NCBI GenBank assembly: GCA_015654795.1
Contig: JAATGF010000109.1
Coordinates: 1-43,495, forward strand
Length of the DNA: 43,495 nucleotides
Source: Bacteroidales bacterium
GTDB lineage: Bacteria; Bacteroidota; Bacteroidia; Bacteroidales; Prolixibacteraceae
Direction of reading: 5' to 3'
Numbering within the stretch: the first letter of the stretch is position 1; each line of letters starts with the position of its first letter. The notes under the pieces were generated by a model. The model did not search any database. It was not told where the DNA came from and worked only from the letters and a program-made list of their open reading frames with translations. The position numbers were made by a program, and so were the translations under genes. This document shows positions 1-9,039 of the stretch, piece by piece.

Positions 1-308
1 ACCTGTTTAATATGAAAAACACAACTCTAATTGTCACCTTTTCTCCTCATCACCCTCTCCGTTTCTCTGACTCGCCCTTTCTCCCCATCGCCCCATCATT
101 CCATTTCCCTGCTCTATATCGGATCCTCAAACGAAGATTTTTAATGATAATGACCATAATGACTTTTCAATGACGGCGAAGCCAATGACTATTTTAATGA
201 CCTTTTCAATGACGGCGAAGCCAATGACCTTTTCAATGACCCTTTCTCCTTTTCGCCCCATCGCCTTTTCGCCCTGACTCGCCATTTTCGCCCCATCGCC
301 CTTTCCTT
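1..308. repeat. Repeat-rich intergenic stretch downstream of the GH51 gene
   Basis: No gene is supported here. The stretch is built from short direct repeats. A 26-bp unit (core CAATGACGGCGAAGCCAATG) occurs at 164-189 and 203-228, with a partial third copy at 230-240. A 16-bp unit TTTTCGCCCCATCGCC occurs at 250-265 and 285-300, with looser relatives near 75-100. The 16-mer at 260-275 reappears on the opposite strand at 35293-35308. The stretch probably holds the 3' flank of the GH51 transcript and dispersed intergenic repeats; no clear terminator hairpin was found. Confidence 0.6.
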
Positions 309-1844
309 CTATTTCAACTGTATCAATACAACCGATTTAGCAGGAATTGAAGCTTCAACCAGTCCTTTATTTATTATGGCATCTTTAAAATCGGCCAAAG
401 AAACTTCCTCCTTTTTGCCGAAATCGTTAAACGCGTTGATCTTATTAGCAGTTACGATCTTGCCTGTTACATTTGCAAATTTAAGTCCCTGGATATCGAA
501 ACTAACATATTGTGCATTAACCGGATCAAGATTGCAAAGTGTAATACTTACAACGCCGTCCTTTACGGAGGCTGAAGCATTAATAGCATCAATTGAATTC
601 GTGCCGGAAGTGTATTTTCCACATTTAATCTCTAAAGGCAGCATCTTTGCATCCTGATGTACATTGTACATTTTGAAGACATAGTAAGTCGGCGTTAACA
701 CCATTTCCTTGTCTTTGGTTAGAATAACAGACTGCAAAACATTGATCATCTGCGCAATGTTGCTCATCCGAACACGGTCGGCGTGGTTATTAAAGATGTT
801 CAGATTGATACCTGCCACCAATGCATCGCGTAAGGTATTCTGTTGAAAAAGGAATCCCGGATTAGTACCAGGTTCAACGTCAAACCAGTTGCCCCACTCG
901 TCAACAAGAAGACCCACCTTTTTATCGGGATCATATTTATCCATGACTTCAGCGTGCTTAGTGACCAGTTCTTCCATTTTTAAGGTCTTCTGTAAGGTTG
1001 TAAACCACATTGTCTCATCAAATTGAGTTGCCGATCCCTTTTTGTTCCAATCCTGCGGCACCGTGTAATAATGCAATGAAATCCCGTTCATCATACCTCT
1101 GGCTTCCCGCATTAATACATCCATCCATTTATAATCATCAGCATTTGCTCCACTGGCAATTTTATATATTTCAGGAGCGCGCATATAGGAAGCATATTGG
1201 CGGTAAAGGTCTGCATAAAATTCAGGACGCATATTGCCGCCACAACCCCAGGTTTCATTTCCCGCTGACCAATATTTGACTTTCCAGGGTTTTTCGCGAC
1301 CATTCTTTTTGCGCAATTTGGTCATCGGACTTTCATTCGATGAAGTCACATATTCTATCCAGTCGGCAGCTTCCTGTACCGTTCCGCTACCAACGTTCAG
1401 ACAAATATAGGGATCAGCGCCTATTAATTCACAGAAATTGAGGAACTCATGTGTTCCAAAACTGTTATCTTCAGTAACTCCACCCCAATGTACATTTATG
1501 ATCGAAGAACGATCTGCTTTAGGCCCGATTCCGTCTTTCCAATGATAGGTATCGGCAAAACAACCACCAGGCCAACGAACCAAAGGAACTTTTAATGCTT
1601 TTAATGCGCTGACAACATCTGAGCGGAATCCGTTGATATTTGGGATATCCGATTTTTCGCCAACATAGATTCCTCCGTAGATGCAATGTCCAAGATGCTC
1701 GGCAAATTGCCCATAAATAGCTTTATCAATTTTCGATCCCGGCTGATCGGCATGAACAATGACCTTATTCTGCGAGTTCCCGGAAATCGACAGCAAAATG
1801 AAAGGAATGATCAGTAAAATCCCAATGCGACTCGTTTTTCTCAT
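309..1844 (-). CDS. GH51 alpha-L-arabinofuranosidase, secreted
   Basis: A 511-residue retaining glycoside hydrolase that releases terminal alpha-L-arabinofuranosyl groups from arabinan, arabinoxylan or arabinogalactan side chains. Residues 1-24 form a signal peptide, so it acts in the periplasm or at the surface. The (beta/alpha)8 domain contains the acid/base motif SAGNE (E197) and the nucleophile motif LVDEWG (E316), both standard for GH51. The last ~130 residues are the usual C-terminal beta-sandwich. Length is normal and the ATG start is unambiguous. It is divergent from the first sigma factor and shares a 164-bp promoter region with it. It may serve the adjacent PUL, but the orientation leaves open that it belongs to a locus to the left. 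Family assignment is firm; the exact substrate is inferred. Confidence 0.93.
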   Translation of the reverse strand: MRKTSRIGILLIIPFILLSISGNSQNKVIVHADQPGSKIDKAIYGQFAEHLGHCIYGGIYVGEKSDIPNINGFRSDVVSALKALKVPLVRWPGGCFADTYHWKDGIGPKADRSSIINVHWGGVTEDNSFGTHEFLNFCELIGADPYICLNVGSGTVQEAADWIEYVTSSNESPMTKLRKKNGREKPWKVKYWSAGNETWGCGGNMRPEFYADLYRQYASYMRAPEIYKIASGANADDYKWMDVLMREARGMMNGISLHYYTVPQDWNKKGSATQFDETMWFTTLQKTLKMEELVTKHAEVMDKYDPDKKVGLLVDEWGNWFDVEPGTNPGFLFQQNTLRDALVAGINLNIFNNHADRVRMSNIAQMINVLQSVILTKDKEMVLTPTYYVFKMYNVHQDAKMLPLEIKCGKYTSGTNSIDAINASASVKDGVVSITLCNLDPVNAQYVSFDIQGLKFANVTGKIVTANKINAFNDFGKKEEVSLADFKDAIINKGLVEASIPAKSVVLIQLK

Positions 1845-1882
1845 ATTAGTTGGTATTAAAAGTAGTTTGTACTTATAAAAGT

Positions 1883-1914
1883 CAAAAGTAATAAATACAA
1901 TTTATTTCTCCTAA
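1883..1914 (-). promoter_or_regulatory. Candidate promoter of the GH51 gene
   Basis: Read on the minus strand, TACTTTTG (1890-1883) matches the Bacteroidota -7 consensus TAnnTTTG. A TTAG at 1914-1911, 20 nt upstream, is one base off the -33 TTTG. The start codon lies about 39 nt downstream of the -7 box. It is a consensus match only. Confidence 0.4.
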
Positions 1915-1939
1915 TTAGCAAACAGATTAAACAAATAAC

Positions 1940-1972
1940 TTCGACCACGAACTACAAAAAAGCATATATTTG
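1940..1972 (+). promoter_or_regulatory. Candidate promoter of the PUL1 sigma factor gene
   Basis: TATATTTG at 1965-1972 is an exact match to TAnnTTTG. TTCG at 1940-1943, with a 21-nt spacer, is one base off the -33 TTTG. The predicted transcript would start near 1978 and leave a leader of about 30 nt. Housekeeping expression of the sigma gene, rather than autoregulation, is suggested. Confidence 0.45.
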
Positions 1973-2008
1973 TAGTTTGAATCGTCACCAGCTAATACCA
2001 TCATTGAA

Positions 2009-2590
2009 TTGAATAATTCAATACCATTAGAATCAGAATTGGTTAAAGCCCTGTCAAAGGGGGAAATCAAAGCATTTAATGACCTGTTTCAAATTTATGG
2101 AAACAGGATATTCCGGTTTGCGCTTGGATATTTGAAGTCGGAATCCGAGGCCGAGGAACTGGTACAGGATGTATTCATGAAAATCTGGGAAAAAAGATCC
2201 GAACTAAAAGAGAATCTTTCTTTTAAGGCATACATCTTTACGATTGCCTTTAATATCATCCGAAAACACTTCATAAAAAAAGCACTGACCACCAAATATT
2301 TTGAGCAGCAAGTTATTGAGGATGCCGATCTTTCCACTATTCAGAATATTGATTTTCAATCCACTAAAAAAGCAATTGACCATCTGGTTGACCAATTACC
2401 TGCACGAAGGAAAGAGGTATTTATTAGGAGCCGCATCGAAGGATGTTCAATTAAAGAGATCGCCGAGAAATTAGGGACGAGTCCCAAAACCGTAGAAAAC
2501 CAGCTTGGCGAGGCTTTAAAGTTTATCAGAGAGCATCTTGACAAGGATGATCTTACCGGAATGCTCTTCTTTATACTATTCTTTTCCTAA
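2009..2590 (+). CDS. ECF RNA polymerase sigma factor of PUL1
   Basis: A 193-residue ECF sigma factor of the Bacteroidota PUL-associated type. Region 2 lies at about residues 22-88 (LFQIYGNRIFRFALGYLKSE, then EAEELVQDVFMKIWEKR). Region 4 lies at about 122-176, with the helix-turn-helix SIKEIAEKLGTSPKTVENQ. No ATG precedes the conserved region 2 sequence. A stop lies in frame at 1973, so initiation must be at a non-ATG codon; TTG at 2009 gives the best fit. It should direct transcription of the neighbouring susC/susD operon once released by the FecR protein encoded 158 bp downstream. Its closest relative in the window is the PUL3 sigma factor. The family is certain; target promoters are not visible. 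Confidence 0.93.
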   Translation: MNNSIPLESELVKALSKGEIKAFNDLFQIYGNRIFRFALGYLKSESEAEELVQDVFMKIWEKRSELKENLSFKAYIFTIAFNIIRKHFIKKALTTKYFEQQVIEDADLSTIQNIDFQSTKKAIDHLVDQLPARRKEVFIRSRIEGCSIKEIAEKLGTSPKTVENQLGEALKFIREHLDKDDLTGMLFFILFFS

Positions 2591-2748
2591 CCTGCCCATC
2601 AAAAATTAAAAATCCAATAGGGGAAATAGGATGTTCAAGGATATTACAATTATCTCAGCAACATTAAACGTGTTGATCCGGGATAATAACTGAGCTAATT
2701 TATTGAAGATCCGTAACAATTGTAATCAAACAGGGAAAAAGAGAAAAT

Positions 2749-3777
2749 ATGTCTGAAATTGATACTCAAAGAATTGAAAACTACTTTAAAGGAGAATATT
2801 CACCCGAAGAGGAAAAATATCTATGTAATGCCTTTACAGAAGTATCAAATCTTGAGACATTAAAAGTAATATTTAAAAACCAATGGGACGAATCTTTCAC
2901 TGAAGATGATGATAAACATCAACTCAACCATATTTTATACAAATTAAACTATCAAATCAACGCTTCACAACCAAAGGATGTGAAACCACGGGCGATAAGG
3001 CTGATTACATGGTATTCACGCATAGCTGCCATTCTTTTGATTCCGCTTTTGGTATACACCGGGATTTGTACCCCCCAAAAAAGAAATACTGAAACAGCCG
3101 AAGGATGGGCTGAAATGAGCGCTCCACTGGGTGCACGAATTAAATTTAATCTTCCCGACGGATCGTTTGGCTGGTTAAACAGCGGATCAACCATAAAATA
3201 CGCATTGAACTTCAATAAACGAAGAGAAGTGCAACTATCCGGGCAGGCTTTTTTTGATGTGAAACATCAGGTTGACAATAAATTTGTGGTTAAAACCAAA
3301 TATTTGGACATTGAAGATAAAGGGACTGCCTTTGATGTGGCTGCTTATGATAATGAAGATCAAATTGATGTCACGCTTGAAAGGGGAAGTGTTTTACTGA
3401 AAAATGACAAATTCGCCACTCCAATTGAAATGAAACCTAACGAGCAGATCAACTACAACCATACAAATCAGAAGATTACAAAAACAATCGTTACTGCACA
3501 AAATATTTCAGCATGGAAAGAGGGAAAACTGATTCTTCGGAATGCCTCTCTCTCAGAACTGGCCAAGCAACTTAGCAGGTGGTATAATGTTGAAGTTAGG
3601 ACGCATAATGTTAGAGATACCGATTTTAGGTACAGGGCAACATTCGAAAATGAGAACCTGGATGAGGTACTTCGGTTGTTAAAATTAACATCGCCACTTA
3701 AAGTTAAAATAGAGGAAAGAGAGAAACAGGCAGACGGCAGTTTTTCAAAACAAAAAATATTATTGAGTATCAAATAA
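2749..3777 (+). CDS. FecR-family anti-sigma factor of PUL1
   Basis: A 342-residue inner-membrane anti-sigma regulator. The cytoplasmic N-terminus (1-88) binds the sigma factor, one transmembrane helix spans about 90-107, and the periplasmic FecR domain (about 118-215) receives the signal from the SusC STN domain. The C-terminal DUF4974-type domain covers about 255-340. The usual beta-strand motif KVLGTTFNV reads EDKGTAFDV here, an unusual departure from the family and from the PUL3 paralogue. It lies between sigma and susC, as in most hybrid-free PULs. A spacer of 138 bp to susC carries a conserved antisense RNA signature. The role follows from established family knowledge. Confidence 0.93.
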   Translation: MSEIDTQRIENYFKGEYSPEEEKYLCNAFTEVSNLETLKVIFKNQWDESFTEDDDKHQLNHILYKLNYQINASQPKDVKPRAIRLITWYSRIAAILLIPLLVYTGICTPQKRNTETAEGWAEMSAPLGARIKFNLPDGSFGWLNSGSTIKYALNFNKRREVQLSGQAFFDVKHQVDNKFVVKTKYLDIEDKGTAFDVAAYDNEDQIDVTLERGSVLLKNDKFATPIEMKPNEQINYNHTNQKITKTIVTAQNISAWKEGKLILRNASLSELAKQLSRWYNVEVRTHNVRDTDFRYRATFENENLDEVLRLLKLTSPLKVKIEEREKQADGSFSKQKILLSIK

Positions 3778-3826
3778 CCAAATTATTCACCAATTAAACG
3801 CAATGCCTATGGGATAAATCAGCATT

Positions 3827-3903
3827 AAAAAAGTAACAGGAAAGCGTTGGCCCGCCTTCCTGTCAAAATTTTAGCAGAGATAAAAAATAAAAATTTCCAC
3901 TAA
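3827..3903 (-). ncRNA. Predicted DonS-like cis-antisense RNA in the PUL1 FecR-SusC spacer
   Basis: The minus strand carries a TACTTTTG promoter box at 3916-3909, a predicted start near 3903 and a terminator hairpin. The hairpin arms are 3836-3846 and 3853-3863 (11 pairs, 6-nt loop), followed on the minus strand by UACUUUUUU ending at 3827. The single plus-strand A.C mismatch becomes G.U on the minus strand. Predicted length is about 77 nt, close to DonS of Bacteroides fragilis, which is antisense to the leader of a SusC-like gene and represses its PUL. The likely role is to base-pair with the susC leader and dampen SusC expression. Start and end are predictions; the same layout recurs in PUL2 and PUL3. 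Confidence 0.6.
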
Positions 3904-3908
3904 CAATA

Positions 3909-3916
3909 CAAAAGTA
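3909..3916 (-). promoter_or_regulatory. Antisense -7 promoter box overlapping the PUL1 susC start codon
   Basis: Plus-strand CAAAAGTA reads TACTTTTG on the minus strand, an exact TAnnTTTG match. Its first base pairs with the A of the susC ATG. The identical octamer sits at the identical position in front of the two other susC genes. No convincing -33 TTTG was found about 20 nt further into susC. Confidence 0.5.
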
Positions 3917-6900
3917 TGAATAAAAAATTAAAACGTGGGGATACGTATGCCCCAATACTAACTAAACTTTCACGAATTATGCGACTAATGATCTTGATGT
4001 TTATTCTTGGGATTAACAGTCTGTTGGCAGCATCTGGTTATTCACAATCAGCAAAGATAACGTTGAAAATGTCAAATGCCCGGATTGAAGAGGTCCTGAA
4101 TAAGATAGAAAGCAAAAGCGAATTTTATTTTCTATTTAACCAAAAACAAATCGATATCAATCGAAAAGTATCGATTGAAGCTAATGACGAAAAGATTTCA
4201 GATATTTTAGATGAGTTGTTTGCAGGAACTGATGTAAAACACCAGGTAATTGATCGTCAGATCGTTTTAACTGCAACTCCGGTAACGGAGAATCAGCAGC
4301 AGGGGAAAAAAGTTGCTGGTAAAATAACGGACAGTTCAGGAGTTCCATTACCAGGCGTTTCTGTAGTTATTAAAGGAACGACAACCGGAGTGATTACAGA
4401 TAATGACGGAAAATATTCTCTTTCGAACATCCCTGAGAATGCAACTATTCAATTTTCTTTTGTCGGAATGAAAATGCAAGAGATAACAGTTGGAAACCAA
4501 ACAGCTATAAATATAGTATTAGCAGAAGAAACTATTGGATTAGAGGAGGTTGTAGCTATCGGGTATGGCACTCAGAAGAAAAGTAGCATAACAGGTTCAG
4601 TTGCTGGTATATCGGCAGCCAATCTAAAAGACAGATCCCTCGTATCGGGGGTTGAGGCAATGGTTGGACAGGTTGCCGGAGTTCAGATTCAACAAATTTC
4701 TGGTGCACCCGGAGCGGAGGGATTGTCAATACGAGTAAGAGGTACAGGATCAATAACTCAGTCAAATGAGCCTCTTTATGTCGTCGATGGGTATCCAATG
4801 GAAGCAGGTGCATTTAGATTATTAAGTTCATCGAATATTGAGAAAATTGAAGTATTAAAAGATGCTTCTTCAACTGCAATTTATGGTTCGAGAGGTGCAA
4901 ATGGTGTAGTTATCATTACTACAAAGAAAGGTAAAGGTAAGGCTTCCATCAGTTTCAATATGTATGGTGGATTCCAACAGGCTGAAAAGTATTTTGACAT
5001 GATGAATCGTGATCAATACGTTGAATATTTTATTGAAGGGCGAAATAATGCATGGTTAGATGCGGCTCTTATTTCAACTGACCCTAATACAACAGCTCAT
5101 TCGATTAATGATCCAAATAGCAGAAGAAAACTGTATGCCAGTGCAGCAACTCAATATTTAATTCCTGACGGAACCGATGGATATACTTACAACTTTCTGG
5201 ATCCCAAATCCGTTGCAACAATGCCGGATAATGACTGGCAAAAATTACTTTTTAGAAATGCGATGATTCAGAACTATGAAGTTTCGCTTTCCGGAGGAGA
5301 CGATAGAACACAATACATAGTTTCTGCCAGTATATTAAAACAAGATGGGATTGTAATCAATACCGATTATCAAAAGATTAATATTAACTCCAATGTAAGC
5401 AGCAAAATAGGTGACCGCTTAAAAATTGGACTTAATATGAACTCCTATTTTTCTTCTAATAATGAACAAGTTTCAGGAAAATATTCTCCAATACAAATTG
5501 CATTACAATTGCCTCCTATTTTCCCTGTGAATAATGCGGATGGAACATATGGTTCAATGGTGCGAAATTATGATATATTTTCCGGGGATGTTGCCAGTCC
5601 TATCGGAATGGCGGAACAAACCACTAATTTCAGAAAGCGTAATGGATGGATGGGTATATTGTTTGCTGATTTAGAAATCATAAAAGACTTAAATTATAAA
5701 ATAAGTGTCAATGGAGGTATGCAGGATAACAATTTGAAGTATTATTTACCTTCATATGTTGATATGGATGCTTCCAGAGCGCCACGAATAGCACAAGGCA
5801 GTAAGACCAGTACAAGCGATCAGGATTGGGTAATTGAACAAACGTTGACCTATCAAAAGACGCTTGCCCAAAAGCATAATTTTGAGGTGTTAGGTGGATA
5901 TACTGCACAAAAACACATCTACGAATATATGTACGGTGAGGCACGGGGTTTTCCGAATGATGCTATCCAAACATTGAATGCCGGAACCATGTATAATCTT
6001 TCATCAACAGAATCAGAATATTCTATGATTTCTTATCTGGCTCGTCTTAATTATTCATACGATAACAAATACTTGTTTTCTGCTGCATTCCGTAGTGACG
6101 GCTCTTCCCGATTTGGGAAAGATAATAAATGGGGTTCCTTCCCATCACTATCTGCTGGTTGGCGAATTAAACAAGAGAATTTTATGAAGAATATCGATTT
6201 TATAAACGATTTAAAATTACGCGCCAGCTGGGGCATATCCGGGAATAACAGAATTGGAGATTACTCTGGAATTGGGTTGTTAAATATTGGGTACTATCCA
6301 ACAGGTGATGCCTTACAAAACACAGTGAACCCAAGTACGATGTCGAATGATCTTCTGGGATGGGAAAAAACACGACAGATAAATTTTGGATTTGATTTGA
6401 GTATGTTTTCAAACAGGGTTCGTTTAGAAGCTGATTTTTATAATAGTGAATCACAGGAATTGCTGTTAGACGTTCCGGTTCCTACAATTACAGGATATTC
6501 AACGCAAATGCAAAATGTTGGGAAAGTGCAAAATAAAGGAATGGAGTTTTTATTATCCACCAAAAATTTTACAGGTGAATTTAAATGGTCCAGTGACTTT
6601 AATATCAGTTTTAATAAAAACGAAGTACTTGAATTGGGACCAGGAGGCCAACCTATTTATGCCAGTGCTCCTAATGCGTCTAATGCTTTTATTACCCAAA
6701 TAGGACATCCTATTGCCAGTTATTACGGGTACAAATACGATGGTGTATATATGAATCAGGCAGAATTGGATAAATACCCTCATCTGTCAGGTGATGAAGT
6801 TGGAGGTCCTCGTTTCACCGATGTAAATAAGGATGGAGTTCTGGATGCAAACGACAAAACAATTCTGGGTGACAACCAACCGATTTTTACTGCAGGGTTT

Positions 6901-7383
6901 AACAATACCTTTTCATATAAAAACTTCACTCTGGGACTTCAATTTACCGGATCTTATGGAAGTGAGATATTCAGTATTTATAAACGAATGATTGCTGTTT
7001 ATCATGGTGATCGTAATGGAATGGTTGAATGTACTGATCGTTGGCGTTCGGAAGAAGATCCGGGAAGCGGTAAGGTTTTCCGGCCAACTCGTACGCCATC
7101 CGGCTGGTCGCGCGATCCTTCTTCATATTGGATTACTGATGGCTCGTATTTACGACTAAGAAGCGCATCTTTATCCTATACATTCAACAATAGTGTGATT
7201 GAAAACTTAAATATGAAAGGACTTCGTATTTATATTACCGGACAAAATCTATTTACGATAACCAACAATCCTGGCTACGATCCTGAAACCAGTAGTGAAG
7301 GCGATGGTTTAACCCGTGGAGGTGATTATACTGGATATCCTGCCGCCAGATCTTTTATTCTGGGTGTTAATGTTACATTTTAA
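3916..7383 (+). CDS. SusC-family TonB-dependent glycan transporter of PUL1, with STN domain
   Basis: A 1155-residue outer-membrane TonB-dependent transporter that imports oligosaccharides with its SusD partner. An extended N-region and hydrophobic signal segment occupy about 22-42. The STN signalling domain (about 47-120) contacts the FecR protein in the periplasm. A carboxypeptidase-regulatory-like beta-sandwich spans about 133-205 (GKITDSSGVPLPGVSVVIKG). The plug begins near 210 (EEVVAIGYGTQKKSSITGSV), and the 22-strand barrel ends in an aromatic residue (GVNVTF). It lies 18 bp upstream of susD and the two are surely co-transcribed. The STN domain means the transporter also signals through the sigma/FecR pair. 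The predicted antisense RNA at 3827-3903 overlaps its leader. Substrate cannot be told from sequence. Confidence 0.96.
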   Translation: MNKKLKRGDTYAPILTKLSRIMRLMILMFILGINSLLAASGYSQSAKITLKMSNARIEEVLNKIESKSEFYFLFNQKQIDINRKVSIEANDEKISDILDELFAGTDVKHQVIDRQIVLTATPVTENQQQGKKVAGKITDSSGVPLPGVSVVIKGTTTGVITDNDGKYSLSNIPENATIQFSFVGMKMQEITVGNQTAINIVLAEETIGLEEVVAIGYGTQKKSSITGSVAGISAANLKDRSLVSGVEAMVGQVAGVQIQQISGAPGAEGLSIRVRGTGSITQSNEPLYVVDGYPMEAGAFRLLSSSNIEKIEVLKDASSTAIYGSRGANGVVIITTKKGKGKASISFNMYGGFQQAEKYFDMMNRDQYVEYFIEGRNNAWLDAALISTDPNTTAHSINDPNSRRKLYASAATQYLIPDGTDGYTYNFLDPKSVATMPDNDWQKLLFRNAMIQNYEVSLSGGDDRTQYIVSASILKQDGIVINTDYQKININSNVSSKIGDRLKIGLNMNSYFSSNNEQVSGKYSPIQIALQLPPIFPVNNADGTYGSMVRNYDIFSGDVASPIGMAEQTTNFRKRNGWMGILFADLEIIKDLNYKISVNGGMQDNNLKYYLPSYVDMDASRAPRIAQGSKTSTSDQDWVIEQTLTYQKTLAQKHNFEVLGGYTAQKHIYEYMYGEARGFPNDAIQTLNAGTMYNLSSTESEYSMISYLARLNYSYDNKYLFSAAFRSDGSSRFGKDNKWGSFPSLSAGWRIKQENFMKNIDFINDLKLRASWGISGNNRIGDYSGIGLLNIGYYPTGDALQNTVNPSTMSNDLLGWEKTRQINFGFDLSMFSNRVRLEADFYNSESQELLLDVPVPTITGYSTQMQNVGKVQNKGMEFLLSTKNFTGEFKWSSDFNISFNKNEVLELGPGGQPIYASAPNASNAFITQIGHPIASYYGYKYDGVYMNQAELDKYPHLSGDEVGGPRFTDVNKDGVLDANDKTILGDNQPIFTAGFNNTFSYKNFTLGLQFTGSYGSEIFSIYKRMIAVYHGDRNGMVECTDRWRSEEDPGSGKVFRPTRTPSGWSRDPSSYWITDGSYLRLRSASLSYTFNNSVIENLNMKGLRIYITGQNLFTITNNPGYDPETSSEGDGLTRGGDYTGYPAARSFILGVNVTF

Positions 7384-7401
7384 TTCAAATCTTATCTGGA
7401 T

Positions 7402-8970
7402 ATGAAAAAGTTATTAATGATTTTTACCGTAATGATTATTTCGGTATCTTGTAGTCAGGACTTTATAGACTTAAGTTCCCCTTCAAATTTAAATTCTGCA
7501 GGTTTCTATAAAACACAAGCAGATATGAATCAAGCTGTATTATCAGCTTATGCAGACCTCCGTCCATTTTATAACGCTCCGGCTTATCAATTAGGTGAAA
7601 TTCGATCCGATAATACAACTTATTCCTGGTTATCCGGAAATCCGGCAAATGAAAAAGGGGTTGATGAGTTCGCATCTCCGTTATTAAGCGAAAATGGTTT
7701 TTCAACTAATTGTTGGAATTATTGTTACAATACTATTTTACGGACAAATATTGTTATTGATAGAATCGATCAGGCTACTTTCGATACTGAAAATTTACGG
7801 ATCCAGTATAAAGCTGAAGCACAATTTATTAGGGCACTTACTTATTTCTGGTTAAACAGAGTTTTTGGAGGTTACGATCTAAGTGGTCAATTATCAGGTG
7901 TACCAATAGTAGATCATGAAATTTCGCAGGTAGAGGCTTATGCCATAGTAAGATCTTCATTACAACAAAATTACGATCTTATAGTGAGCGATCTGAAATT
8001 TGCAGAAGCAAATCTGCCTGAAAGTTATTCATCGAATGACAAAGGTCGGGTGACCAAAGCAGGTGCAACCGGATTATTAGGGAAAGTATATATGACTATG
8101 GCCGGTTATCCACTAAATAAAGGTAATGAATATTATACTTTAGCCATAAAACAATTTGAAAGCTTGGTGAATAATTCAAAATATTCATTGGTTCCCAGCT
8201 ACAAAAGTTTATTTGACGTTGCCAATAAAAATACCTCTGAATCTTTATTTGAAGTGCAATATAAGAAAGGAACTGCTAACGGAGCAACTGGTAGTCCCTG
8301 GAATAATGATTTTGCACCACGCTTCTCTTCGAAGGAAGTGGTACTTGTTGGCGATAAAAGTGGAAACAACGCTCCTACCGGAGATATGTCAAGAGCATAT
8401 GAAACAGGTGATCCCAGAAAATATGTTTCAATGCGTGATGGTTGGTTAAGTGCAACAACCGGAGTATGGCAAAATGATAAGTATGTTTGTAAATACTATG
8501 ATGTTGCAACAAGCGGATTAGATAATGGCAATAACTGGATTGAACTGCGTTTAGCTGACATTTATCTTCTATATGCAGAAGCATTGGTTCGCACAAATGG
8601 AGATAAAGGTATTGCATTAAACTATGTGAATAAAATACGTGAGCGGGCCAGGAATACTCCCGGAGACCCAACTATTACACCAGCTCCGAATTTATTGGCT
8701 GATTACCAGCTCACTGATTTTACTACTGATCAGGCTTTTTTACTAGCCATCGAAAACGAACGTCGTGTTGAGCTGGCGTTTGAAAATCATCGTTGGTTCG
8801 ACTTGGTTAGAACGGAACGAGCAAAAGATGTTATGATAGCAGAACAAAATGCTGATGGTTTCCCTTCTTTTGTCTGGGACGATAGCATGCTTAGTTATCC
8901 AATTCCAATGACAGTGATGCAATCAAATCCTGGCAAGATTATCCAGAACAAGGGTTATACACAACTTTAA
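7402..8970 (+). CDS. SusD/RagB-family glycan-binding lipoprotein of PUL1
   Basis: A 522-residue surface lipoprotein that caps the SusC barrel and binds glycan. The lipobox SVSC places the lipidated cysteine at residue 17. The N-terminal part contains the helical TPR-like repeats (for example YKAEAQFIRALTYFWLNRVFGG near residue 133), and the C-terminal half carries the typical ADIYLLYAEALVR and ENERRVELAFENHRWFDLVR motifs. Length and order are normal for RagB/SusD. It is paired with the upstream susC gene 18 bp away. A strong stem-loop follows it at 8982-9011, before the enzyme genes. Confidence 0.96.
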   Translation: MKKLLMIFTVMIISVSCSQDFIDLSSPSNLNSAGFYKTQADMNQAVLSAYADLRPFYNAPAYQLGEIRSDNTTYSWLSGNPANEKGVDEFASPLLSENGFSTNCWNYCYNTILRTNIVIDRIDQATFDTENLRIQYKAEAQFIRALTYFWLNRVFGGYDLSGQLSGVPIVDHEISQVEAYAIVRSSLQQNYDLIVSDLKFAEANLPESYSSNDKGRVTKAGATGLLGKVYMTMAGYPLNKGNEYYTLAIKQFESLVNNSKYSLVPSYKSLFDVANKNTSESLFEVQYKKGTANGATGSPWNNDFAPRFSSKEVVLVGDKSGNNAPTGDMSRAYETGDPRKYVSMRDGWLSATTGVWQNDKYVCKYYDVATSGLDNGNNWIELRLADIYLLYAEALVRTNGDKGIALNYVNKIRERARNTPGDPTITPAPNLLADYQLTDFTTDQAFLLAIENERRVELAFENHRWFDLVRTERAKDVMIAEQNADGFPSFVWDDSMLSYPIPMTVMQSNPGKIIQNKGYTQL

Positions 8971-8981
8971 CAAATTGTAAT

Positions 8982-9011
8982 AGAGGCCAGGAGAGATTTT
9001 GCCTGGCCTCT
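8982..9011 (+). other. Stem-loop between PUL1 susD and the enzyme genes
   Basis: A perfect 10-bp stem (AGAGGCCAGG at 8982-8991 with CCTGGCCTCT at 9002-9011) closes a 10-nt loop. A few outer A/T pairs can extend it past a small bulge. No U-tract follows, so it is more likely an mRNA-stabilising or partial-attenuation element than a full terminator. Confidence 0.55.
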
Positions 9012-9039
9012 TCTATTATAAATTTATAAAAATTCAACA

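Noticed and set aside
164-240. Possible CRISPR array at the window start
   Set aside because: Only two full repeats with a 13-bp interval and similar intervening sequence; no unique spacers and no cas genes.
376-657. Plus-strand open frame opposite the GH51 gene
   Set aside because: It lies fully within a well-supported gene, has no family motifs and no promoter or start context of its own.
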